The notes under the pieces were generated by a model. The model had not been told where the DNA came from, made no database searches, and saw only the letters and a program-made list of their open reading frames with translations. DNA of 64,000 nucleotides from Candidatus Poribacteria bacterium (GTDB taxonomy: Bacteria; Poribacteria; WGA-4E; JAJDTR01). Positions 56,413 through 63,843 of this stretch are shown here, piece by piece. Made by a program: the position numbers and the translations under genes. The stretch is taken from contig JAJDTR010000140.1 in the NCBI GenBank assembly GCA_022827055.1, forward strand, positions 37,917 through 101,916, written 5' to 3'. Positions within the stretch are counted from its first letter, which is position 1; the number at the start of each line of letters is the position of its first letter.

Positions 56413-57618
56413 TCACGCGCGTACGGCTTCACCGGCCGGAGGCTTAAGAAGAATCAATGCGATGAACGCGGCTACCGTAGAGATTACGCCCGCTACCACG
56501 AATGCTCCGGTAAGCCCGAAAACATCCGCCAGAGCGCCGCACGTCATCGGACCCAAGAACATTCCGATGGCATACGTCGCTTGAAAAACTCCCATCGCCG
56601 TTGCCCGCTCCTGATCCGGTATGTGTCGGATGCTCAATCCCATCAGCAGCGGGTACGTCATGCCCCGTCCAATCCCGCCGATGCCTTGAGAAATTGCCAG
56701 AAGTGGTAGGTTTCTGATAAGAGGCACGGCAAACGCCGTCATCGCCATAACAAGAATCCCAACGAAAAGCGAACGATTTTCGCCAAACCGACCGGCAATG
56801 CGATGATTGACCAGCGACGCTAGAGTGTAGGGCAGGAGGGCAATCACGCCGATGACCCCGAGCGCCGATTTGCTCGCACCCAGAGCATCGGCATACAACG
56901 GGATAAATCCGAAGGTTGTTGCCCAAATGACATACTGATTCAGAGCGGAAATCAGCGCCGTAGTGATCACTATCGGGTGCGCCATGACCGATCGAATCTG
57001 TCGAACGGTGGCAGATTTCCGGGGCACTCGATGCTCCGTAACCGGAATCGTTGTAACAATACCCAAAACCGCCAAGACGGCACCGACATAAAACGTGGAA
57101 GCCATTCCCCAGATTTCGGCAATCTGGCCGCCTAGACCGATAAAAATCGTTAGTGATATGCCATTGATGGCGCTGACAACACCCATCGCCTTGGGCGTTT
57201 CATTCGGCGGAAAGTAACTTGCGTACAATACCGTGAACCCGACCCAAGTCGACGCACTGATTCCGAACACTCCGCGGGCTATGACTAGCCACCACGCATT
57301 TGGCGCAAAAGCAAGACCGAGGCACCCAACCAAGTTGAAAAAGTGACCGGCATAAAGAAAGGGAAGACGCCACCCGATACGGTCCGACCAAATGCCGACC
57401 GGAATTCGCAGGAGCATTTGAACGAAACCGTATGCCCCCACTATCACGCCCACTATTGTGAATGAAGCGCCCAGTGATACGGCGTAAACTGACAATATGG
57501 ACGAGTAAACATACAGCGCTCCCCAATACAAAAACATCGCAACATAGAATGCCCAAATCGTCTTTCTTCTAGCTGGGTGTGGAAGCGATGTGTTTCCGGT
57601 TTGGGGCGTTTCCTTGAT
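56413..57618 (-). CDS. MFS transporter (start extended to a possible ATC codon)
   Basis: About 401 residues with 12 predicted membrane helices: FLYWGALYVYSSILSVYAV and onward, the loop motif GIWSDRIGWRLPFL between helices 2 and 3, and PLLMGLSIRHIPDQERATAM in the second half. The first ATG (57537) cuts off the natural start: upstream in the same frame the codons read PARRKTIWAFYVA, typical of an MFS N-terminus, with no ATG/GTG/TTG before a stop. An ATC at 57616-57618 has GAGGTG 8 nt upstream and could be a rare start. Substrate unknown. Confidence 0.85.
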   Translation of the reverse strand: MKETPQTGNTSLPHPARRKTIWAFYVAMFLYWGALYVYSSILSVYAVSLGASFTIVGVIVGAYGFVQMLLRIPVGIWSDRIGWRLPFLYAGHFFNLVGCLGLAFAPNAWWLVIARGVFGISASTWVGFTVLYASYFPPNETPKAMGVVSAINGISLTIFIGLGGQIAEIWGMASTFYVGAVLAVLGIVTTIPVTEHRVPRKSATVRQIRSVMAHPIVITTALISALNQYVIWATTFGFIPLYADALGASKSALGVIGVIALLPYTLASLVNHRIAGRFGENRSLFVGILVMAMTAFAVPLIRNLPLLAISQGIGGIGRGMTYPLLMGLSIRHIPDQERATAMGVFQATYAIGMFLGPMTCGALADVFGLTGAFVVAGVISTVAAFIALILLKPPAGEAVRA

Positions 57619-57792
57619 TGAAAATCACCTCGGGTTTTGGGAAGAATCATGAAATGGTCTGTGCCATTCTAACCGAAGGCGATAACGCTGTCAAGGTTTC
57701 GCGTCGTCAGGAATCGCGGATACCGGCGCCGCCTTAATGCGTCGTTTTCTCTGATCATCATCTAATGGCCGAATTTCTGGGAGTTGTAGTAG

Positions 57793-57809
57793 GGTGGGCA
57801 TTGCCCACC
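57793..57809. repeat. Short hairpin after the RNA-polymerase-like gene
   Basis: GGTGGGC-ATT-GCCCACC, 17 bp beyond the stop codon of the polymerase-like gene. It lacks a T-tract in either direction, so it is more like the small palindromes found elsewhere in the window than a classic terminator. Confidence 0.5.
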
Positions 57810-57825
57810 ATCCGAGGTATGATTT

Positions 57826-60800
57826 CTACGGTTTGTCAACTCCGTCCTCGTCCACATTGTCGTGCATGTCAATCGCTGGCAACCCGAGGAACATACGGCT
57901 ATCAATATCTGTAAGCGGTTCTACCGTCCTTGTTGCCGCTGCGCGCGCGAACACGATTCCGGGACGATTGGCTTGCATTGCCCGACCAAGTACCGAAGCT
58001 TGATCGCCGATAGGGTTATCGCGTTTCGCGCTGCGTCCAAGCTCTGCCAGTTCACGATGAACTCTGACGATGGCTTCCCAGTGGCGGTGCGCAACCGCAC
58101 GCAGATCCTCCGGTCTTAGCCCCTCCCGGTAACTGCGTCGGACATCAAGCGGAGTCGGAAGACCGTATCTTGCACCGTTCCATCGCACAACCATTTGAGA
58201 AAATGATTCGAGTCTGCCCTGTGCAAGGCTTTTCACTGCGAGTAACTGTGGGCCCACGTCATTATCACTGAAATCGTTTCGCGTTGCGAGTTGCTCGTTC
58301 ATCTCCTCGGTGTATGCCTCCCACGCGTCTTCATCGCGATCTGGAGGCAAAGGCTCTCTTTCCAAACTTTCACCAATGAATGGACTAATTGACGCCCCCG
58401 ATTCCTTTGCTATTTGAAAACCCCGCTTCAATAATTTTTGAATGGTACGGAGCGTTTTCGCGGCGCCGTCACGTTCCAAGATGATTTGCAGCGCCCATCC
58501 GAGCGTATTTCGCGTAATAAATCCTTCAGGGGCATCAACGTCAATGCCCGTTAGCTTTGAGATTTCCGCGCGTCCCTCTGCGGTCAGGCTCAGATTTGCA
58601 AGCCCCCACATCGGATCCAGTGCCGGTATAAGAGCTTCAAGCAATCCAGGGTCACGATCGAATCTTGGACGGAGCCCGCGTGTAGACGAAAATATAGGAA
58701 GTAGGGAGTCCAGCACTCCCGGATCGCGTTCAAGATGTGCAGCGAGGGTAAGTTTTTCCCGCGCCTCGGTTTGTGCAGCCTCGGTAATCGGCAGAAATAC
58801 TGCGGCTTGATCCCCGTCAAAATCCGCATTCATAGGTCTACAGACAATGGGCGGGATATGGATGGCATTGTCCCGGCGCCGTACCGGTCGGAATGCGAGA
58901 AATTGGGTTGGCGTTATAGCCGGGGCGCGATACAGAATCACCCATGAGCGGCTTATGACAGAATCAAGCGCCTGTGATGCGTCTTGGGTCCGTTTTCGGA
59001 CCGCCTCGGATTCCTGAATCTCTCGCGTCACCATCGGCTCGAAGAGTTTCCATGCCATCTCTTCCGGTATCCCAATCTGATCGTGCTGTAAGTTAATATC
59101 CGGGACAATCACCCCCCGTCCGCTAAAAACCGATCGCGTGTTAAAAGCGAGATGACGAGGCGTAACAAGCGCGTCAAAATACTCTCGAACGCAAGTTTCC
59201 AGCTGATTGAGCGTCTGACGAATGAGACTTTCAGGGGCATTGTTGGCAAGCATTCGATTCGCTCGACAATTAACTGTCGCCAAGTTTTCGTAGGCAGTAG
59301 AAAGGCTGGTACTCACGTCGCGAATTTTGGGCATCCACCATGCATTGCCGTATTCGCGCCGACTAGAGGCGTTTTCGGAGAAATCCTCATCTGCAGGGAC
59401 GCCGACCTCGTTGAGCGTATGCTGGCGCAGCCAAGGATGTGGAATCGGGCGAGCTAGTTTGAGCGATTCGCTGTCGGGCGTCTCAAAACGGAATTTTATC
59501 GTCGGATCGCTCCTGTCTCCATCCGCCGATCCTGATAGGGTCGAATCCTCAAGTTCTGTGCGAATCCCGGCGAGGGCGAGCCGCTTCATCAGATTGACAA
59601 ACCGCGGGGCAAAACTGACATCGTGTTCAACTTCTCCACGGGCGACACAATCCGCGAGAGTATTTATATTCCCCCAGTCTGTAGACCAAGTATGGTAACG
59701 TTCATAAAGGTTCTCGAACACAGCAAGATTGCGCAAGACGCTATACTCGGCGTTAGCTAACCCCTGTCCGTAAGTCAGTCCTTCACGAGCGGGTTTAATC
59801 TTCTCCCGCGCAATATGGCGCACGCATCCCCAGTACACCCAGCCAACAGTACTTGGGCGATCCAGTGTTTTCCCATTCTTACCGAGTGTTAGGTATTCCA
59901 TGCCATTCTCTGGCAAACCGGCACGTTTCAGACGATCGCGTAACTCTTCAATGCTTGGGGCGCCGAAAGAGGGCACGATAACCGGTTCTCCTTCCACTTT
60001 CGCTACGCGGCTAATGACTGCTTCCCTTAACTGTCCAACAGTCATCCGTGTCTGCACGCTAAACGAGTTGTAAACTATCTCAACCGGAGTTCCATCGGCG
60101 AGATGCGGCATCTCATTGTCCGGCACAATGCGGGAAATGCAGCCTTTCGAGCCGTGACGGTTCGCAAATGCATCACCGGGTTCAACAGGATAAGGATAAT
60201 TAAAGCGACTCGCACACGACTCGCTAATGAGGATTGCATCTTCGAACGTGTCAGCTCCCCACGGCACAAATGCTGTCAACACATTCCGACCGCACCAAAA
60301 CCCATCGGCATCAAAGCTATCCTCGGTTTGGACAAGTGCGGGTTCAGGGTTGGGTGGAACGTAGAATTGACGTTGCATGCCTACACCCATTTGCTGATGG
60401 TTGGGGTCGTTGTGTTCGATAAACGGCACAAGCGAAGCACTGAGTCCGAGTCCGGCTTCTGGTCGATTGTCGACGACGATCAGTTTGCCATCGCGAATTT
60501 CCGCTCCAACTGCGATGCTCAAAATCTTACCAACACTTGGCCCTTCAGGTGTTTCATACGGACACACGCGACCGAAATAACTCGAATTCATAACCTGATC
60601 TCGCCATTCAAGGCGGATGCGGCGAAGATTGGTGTGTTTATCGATCCAGTTGAAACTCGGTAGACGCGGCAAGGGTGGTTGACTCGCGAAGAATTCGCGA
60701 ACCCACGCGCCGAGCGAAAACCAAGATCTGACGAGCGAGGCATCCCATGATAAATCGGAGGGGGTGGTGCCGAGGCGCTCCGCTATGAAATCATGTAGCT

Positions 60801-61107
60801 GTTCGCCGACACATTTTATCTTGGCGGCGGCTAAATCTTCGTCTTGAGCGATCGGCAGGACAATTCGATCCTTGCCATCGATATTGAATATCCCGTCATC
60901 ATCCGGTTGTGGAATGTCGGTATACGATTCTTCCAAGTTACCCGAACTAAATCCAAAGGCAACCTCAATGCGGCAAGTATACGTACCGGTTGATTCAACG
61001 TGATAGCCAGCCAGCGGCATACGCGTGGTGAGAAGGTCTGGCAGCCGATTGTTGATGAATCGGTTAAACGATTCTTTGTGCCAAAATGCGGCAATATTAC
61101 GCGACAT
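57826..61107 (-). CDS. Compact fused RpoB-RpoC-type RNA polymerase (single chain, both catalytic barrels)
   Basis: 1,093 residues (beta plus beta' normally total about 2,750). RpoB-like part: DIPQPDDDGIFNIDGKDRI (64-82), fork YFGRVCPYETPEGPSVG (177-193), SLVPFIEHNDPN and MGVGMQRQ (225-247), GRNVLTAFVPWGADTFEDAI (273-292), barrel PGDAFANRHGSKGCISRI (310-327) and GTPVEIVYNSFSV (339-351). RpoC-like part: clamp-helix coiled coil (about 605-650), VFSGRGVIVPD (660-670), LPITEAAQTEAREKL and the metal-binding NADFDGDQ (760-767), F-loop GFQIAKESGAS (896-906), bridge-helix-like LAVKSLAQGRLESFSQMVVR (956-975) and SYREGL (992-997). Beta lobe, beta flap, beta' zinc ribbon and jaw are missing. GGGAGGAAAGA precedes the ATG. 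The ECF sigma gene is 86 bp upstream on the same strand. Confidence 0.93.
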   Translation of the reverse strand: MSRNIAAFWHKESFNRFINNRLPDLLTTRMPLAGYHVESTGTYTCRIEVAFGFSSGNLEESYTDIPQPDDDGIFNIDGKDRIVLPIAQDEDLAAAKIKCVGEQLHDFIAERLGTTPSDLSWDASLVRSWFSLGAWVREFFASQPPLPRLPSFNWIDKHTNLRRIRLEWRDQVMNSSYFGRVCPYETPEGPSVGKILSIAVGAEIRDGKLIVVDNRPEAGLGLSASLVPFIEHNDPNHQQMGVGMQRQFYVPPNPEPALVQTEDSFDADGFWCGRNVLTAFVPWGADTFEDAILISESCASRFNYPYPVEPGDAFANRHGSKGCISRIVPDNEMPHLADGTPVEIVYNSFSVQTRMTVGQLREAVISRVAKVEGEPVIVPSFGAPSIEELRDRLKRAGLPENGMEYLTLGKNGKTLDRPSTVGWVYWGCVRHIAREKIKPAREGLTYGQGLANAEYSVLRNLAVFENLYERYHTWSTDWGNINTLADCVARGEVEHDVSFAPRFVNLMKRLALAGIRTELEDSTLSGSADGDRSDPTIKFRFETPDSESLKLARPIPHPWLRQHTLNEVGVPADEDFSENASSRREYGNAWWMPKIRDVSTSLSTAYENLATVNCRANRMLANNAPESLIRQTLNQLETCVREYFDALVTPRHLAFNTRSVFSGRGVIVPDINLQHDQIGIPEEMAWKLFEPMVTREIQESEAVRKRTQDASQALDSVISRSWVILYRAPAITPTQFLAFRPVRRRDNAIHIPPIVCRPMNADFDGDQAAVFLPITEAAQTEAREKLTLAAHLERDPGVLDSLLPIFSSTRGLRPRFDRDPGLLEALIPALDPMWGLANLSLTAEGRAEISKLTGIDVDAPEGFITRNTLGWALQIILERDGAAKTLRTIQKLLKRGFQIAKESGASISPFIGESLEREPLPPDRDEDAWEAYTEEMNEQLATRNDFSDNDVGPQLLAVKSLAQGRLESFSQMVVRWNGARYGLPTPLDVRRSYREGLRPEDLRAVAHRHWEAIVRVHRELAELGRSAKRDNPIGDQASVLGRAMQANRPGIVFARAAATRTVEPLTDIDSRMFLGLPAIDMHDNVDEDGVDKP

Positions 61108-61193
61108 TCTTTCCTCCCTTTTAGAAATTCAGGAATTTAAAATGTAGAGATTGGTTTCAGTTCCTTCATGCAGCACCCAGCCCGGATTTGTCC

Positions 61194-61799
61194 TCACCAC
61201 TCATCCCATTCAATACCAAGTTCCTTCCATTCGCGTGCAAGACGTTTCAGGGTATAGTGTAAACGCGACTTGACTGTGCCTATTGGGATACCGAGTTCAT
61301 CAGCAACCTGCCGAATGTCCATTTCTGCGCCGTAGACGAGGTGGAGCACCTCTCGTTTCCCATCAGGCAAACCATCTACAAGCTCCCAGAGAAATTCTCT
61401 CTGCTCGATTTGTTCAAGCACGGTCTGTGGTTCTGGTGATGCGCTATCTATTAACCACTCTGGCATTTGTGAAGAAGCACTATCTTCATCATCATAGGAA
61501 TCCTCGGGGATTTCAAGTGGCTGCTGTCGGCGTCGATGCACCGTTCGAAGGTGATTAAGAGCGAGATTCGTTGCAATACGATAAAGCCACGACTTCAATT
61601 TGCCGCGTCCATCCCATTGCGCCGCACTTGTCCAAACCCGAAGAAAAATCTCCTGGACTAAGTCTTCGGCAGCCCTTTCGTCACGGACCATACGCAGGAT
61701 ATGTTTCTGGAGCGAATGCCGGTAGCGGTCAAAAAGGACTTCAAACGCTCGGGCATTACGCTCGCGAATCTGCTCAATGAGTTCCCGATCAGATTGCAT
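61194..61799 (-). CDS. ECF-type sigma factor, upstream partner of the fused polymerase gene
   Basis: A 201-residue sigma70-family protein with only regions 2 and 4. Region 2 covers about 22-95 and contains DLVQEIFLRVWTSA and KLKSWLYRIATNLALNHLR. Region 4 (about 145-195) has LPDGKREVLHLVYGAEMDIR and the helix-turn-helix VADELGIPIGTVKSRLHYTL. A negatively charged linker (about 100-135) separates them. The ATG at 61799 is chosen as start (an upstream frame to 61862 lacks support). No anti-sigma gene is adjacent, which is unusual for the class; instead the next gene downstream is the single-chain polymerase. This suggests the two are used together. Confidence 0.93.
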   Translation of the reverse strand: MQSDRELIEQIRERNARAFEVLFDRYRHSLQKHILRMVRDERAAEDLVQEIFLRVWTSAAQWDGRGKLKSWLYRIATNLALNHLRTVHRRRQQPLEIPEDSYDDEDSASSQMPEWLIDSASPEPQTVLEQIEQREFLWELVDGLPDGKREVLHLVYGAEMDIRQVADELGIPIGTVKSRLHYTLKRLAREWKELGIEWDEW

Positions 61800-61945
61800 T
61801 GAGGAGGATCCTTTCGTCGGGTTTCCACTGTGGATGACACCGCGGAATAGACGAAAGTTCACAAGGAAACGAAAAACAGGTTTTTAGATGGGTAAAAAGG
61901 AAGGACGGAACGAGATGGTATCAACTGAGATCGACCGAACGAATG

Positions 61946-62195
61946 AATCAAGCGACCGAATAGGGAGCGCGATAGGGCCCCTTCAAGGGATTGAATAATG
62001 ACCGACAAAACCAGTGAATAACGAGTGCGATAGCAGATCCCGATAAAGATCCTAATAGCGTACGCGATAGCAGGTCTACCATTAAAATCTCAAGGCGGTG
62101 GGGATTTACTCGCCTAACCTTGACTTTTCGCAAACCGGACTGCTTTGCCCGATCTGATTATCGATTAATGCTATCACGCTCCCTCGGTCGTCTGG
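61946..62195. repeat. Cluster of dispersed repeats upstream of the sigma gene
   Basis: Three direct copies and one inverted copy of the GATCAAG/GCGATAG family: AATCAAGCGACCGAATAGGG from 61946, CCAGTGAATAACGAGTGCGA at 62011, CCTAATAGCGTACGCGATAG at 62051 and the inverse (GACCGAGGGAGCGTGATAGC) at 62165-62195. It starts about 150 bp upstream of the sigma start codon, so it lies in or near its promoter region. Confidence 0.6.
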
Positions 62196-62229
62196 CGATA
62201 ATGAAATGTCAATGGGTCCGGTAACCAAC

Positions 62230-62520
62230 TCAAATGATATCGTTTTTCTTACGTGATTTGGTAACAATCACGAGGATGATGACGACCGCAATACCGACTA
62301 TCCACCAATTGTGCACGAAGAAACTCCAGAAAATATTGAAACCTATCCAGACCAGAATTTCAATAGCCAAGATCATGCACGCTTTGGACCACGGGAATTC
62401 GGCGTGGCGTTGTCGATATTTCACCGAGAGCCAACACGAAAGTAAGACTGTTCCCAGAACAACAACAAGAAAGAGTAAATTTACCAATGTTTGTATACCA
62501 CCTAAAATGGACGCGATCAT
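62230..62520 (-). CDS. Small membrane protein of unknown function
   Basis: A 96-residue protein with three membrane helices (about 8-30, 45-65, 68-87: LLFLVVVLGTVLLSCWLSV, ILAIEILVWIGFNIFW, WWIVGIAVVIILVIV). It ends with a basic tail KSRKKNDII. It follows fdhD by about 40 bp on the same strand. No family recognised; membrane topology makes it likely real. Confidence 0.6.
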   Translation of the reverse strand: MIASILGGIQTLVNLLFLVVVLGTVLLSCWLSVKYRQRHAEFPWSKACMILAIEILVWIGFNIFWSFFVHNWWIVGIAVVIILVIVTKSRKKNDII

Positions 62521-62560
62521 TCAAGCTGTCTCCTTTTCGATTGTGCGGATGCTTAAATCT

Positions 62561-63415
62561 TCAAGCTACAAGGTTGTTGCCATTCTTGGACGTTAACTGT
62601 TGAATACGTTCCGGGCAACTGTACACAGTCATGCGATTGCCGCGTGTAAAACCGATGAGCGCCATGCCGCTTTCCTGAGCCAGTTCGACCGCGAGCGTTG
62701 ATCCGGCGGACACCGCAACCACCACCGGAATGCGCGCGAATAGTGCTTTTTGAACAATCTCAAAACTGGCTCGACCGCTTACCATCAGAACGTGATTGTC
62801 TAGGGGAAACATCTCGGCGAGCAACGCCTGTCCGATTACTTTATCGACGGCATTGTGTCGCCCAATGTCCTCCCGGATGATTAGCAGTTCCCCGCCCGAA
62901 GTGAATAGTCCCGCAGCGTGTAATCCTCCCGTTGCCTCAAAAACAGATTGCGCGGACCGAAGCTGATCATTCAGCATGTACACAATCTCTGGATTAACTC
63001 GAAGTTGAGAGTCAATCGGTGGAACCGCCTGCCGCACAGATTCAATCGTCATCTTGCCGCACAGCCCGCAGCTCGCATTTGCATGAAAGTTACGCTGCCA
63101 ACCATCTTCAGATTCTGCATCCCAGCCGTTCGTGAGATTCACATTAATGATGTTCTGTAAGTCAACCTGTTCCACATCCTCACAGTATGCGATTGTTCCG
63201 ATGTCCTGGACAGAGTTAATAATGCCCTCGGTATAAAGGAATCCGGCGGCGAGCTCAAAGTCCTGTCCGGGCGTGCGCATCACAACAATCAAACTCCGGT
63301 CGCCAACACGGATTTCTATCGGTTCTTCGACAACCAACTCGTCTTCAACGAACGATGAATGGCAGTCCTGCCAACGTGCTACCTTCCGTTTGAGTGTAGG
63401 TTGTTGCGATGTCAT
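62561..63415 (-). CDS. fdhD: Formate dehydrogenase accessory sulfurtransferase
   Basis: A 284-residue protein needed for activity of formate dehydrogenase: it passes sulfur from a cysteine desulfurase to the molybdenum cofactor. The diagnostic CGLCG motif is at residues 116-120 (Cys 116 and 119). Other typical segments are MRTPGQDFELAAGFLYTEGI, GGLHAAGLFTSGGELLIIRE, DIGRHNAVDKVIG and MVSGRASFEIVQKA. No formate dehydrogenase genes are in the window. The cysteine desulfurase at 32481 could be its donor, an inference. Confidence 0.96.
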   Translation of the reverse strand: MTSQQPTLKRKVARWQDCHSSFVEDELVVEEPIEIRVGDRSLIVVMRTPGQDFELAAGFLYTEGIINSVQDIGTIAYCEDVEQVDLQNIINVNLTNGWDAESEDGWQRNFHANASCGLCGKMTIESVRQAVPPIDSQLRVNPEIVYMLNDQLRSAQSVFEATGGLHAAGLFTSGGELLIIREDIGRHNAVDKVIGQALLAEMFPLDNHVLMVSGRASFEIVQKALFARIPVVVAVSAGSTLAVELAQESGMALIGFTRGNRMTVYSCPERIQQLTSKNGNNLVA

Positions 63416-63465
63416 AAATCTGTCGCATTCCTTATTCTATCGAGAAGTTACTGAATAAGCTGGGA

Positions 63466-63843
63466 CTATCCCCAACTCCCATCTTTTCGCTTGTGGAGGA
63501 AGATCGGATTCCCCCCAGGGTCGGTTATCATCGCTACTCGACACGTAGAAAGTTCGTTCGGCCCCCACTCGACATCCACGCCGTTCCCACTTAGTTCTCT
63601 AACCGTGCCGTCAATATCGTCTACAGCCAAGGCGAGTCCCGTGCCGCCTTTGCCGTTTGCTAAGGGTGCCCCGGGATAGGTGCCGAACAACACCAATGTG
63701 ATTGGAGGCAGTGAGAATTCCGCCCAATTCCAGTCAGGATTGTGCAACTCCAACTTCAGGCCGAGCGTATCTCGGTAGAATGAAACCGCCTCCTCAAGGT
63801 TTGGAACATAATGTACCACGAAGTCTACACCGCGAATCTCCAC
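63466..63843 (-). CDS. VOC family (glyoxalase/bleomycin-resistance-like) protein
   Basis: A 125-residue single-module protein of the vicinal-oxygen-chelate fold: a first motif VDFVVHYVPNLEEAVSFYRD, then DTLGLKLELHNPDWNWAEF, and a C-terminal RVAMITDPGGNPIFLHKR. GTG at 63843 is preferred, with AAGGAG 8 nt upstream, giving the usual family length; an ATG at 63951 would add a 36-residue tail. Substrate undetermined. Confidence 0.88.
   Translation of the reverse strand: MEIRGVDFVVHYVPNLEEAVSFYRDTLGLKLELHNPDWNWAEFSLPPITLVLFGTYPGAPLANGKGGTGLALAVDDIDGTVRELSGNGVDVEWGPNELSTCRVAMITDPGGNPIFLHKRKDGSWG

Noticed and set aside
57826..61107. Reading the polymerase gene as a prophage gene
   Set aside because: No phage structural, integrase or lysis genes are in the 64 kb; neighbours are ordinary chromosomal genes. 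A phage origin in the deeper past remains possible.
61800..61945. Possible ECF-type autoregulatory promoter upstream of the sigma gene
   Set aside because: GTGAACTTT and CGTCTATT occur on the minus strand but adjacent to one another, without the 16-17 bp spacing such promoters need.
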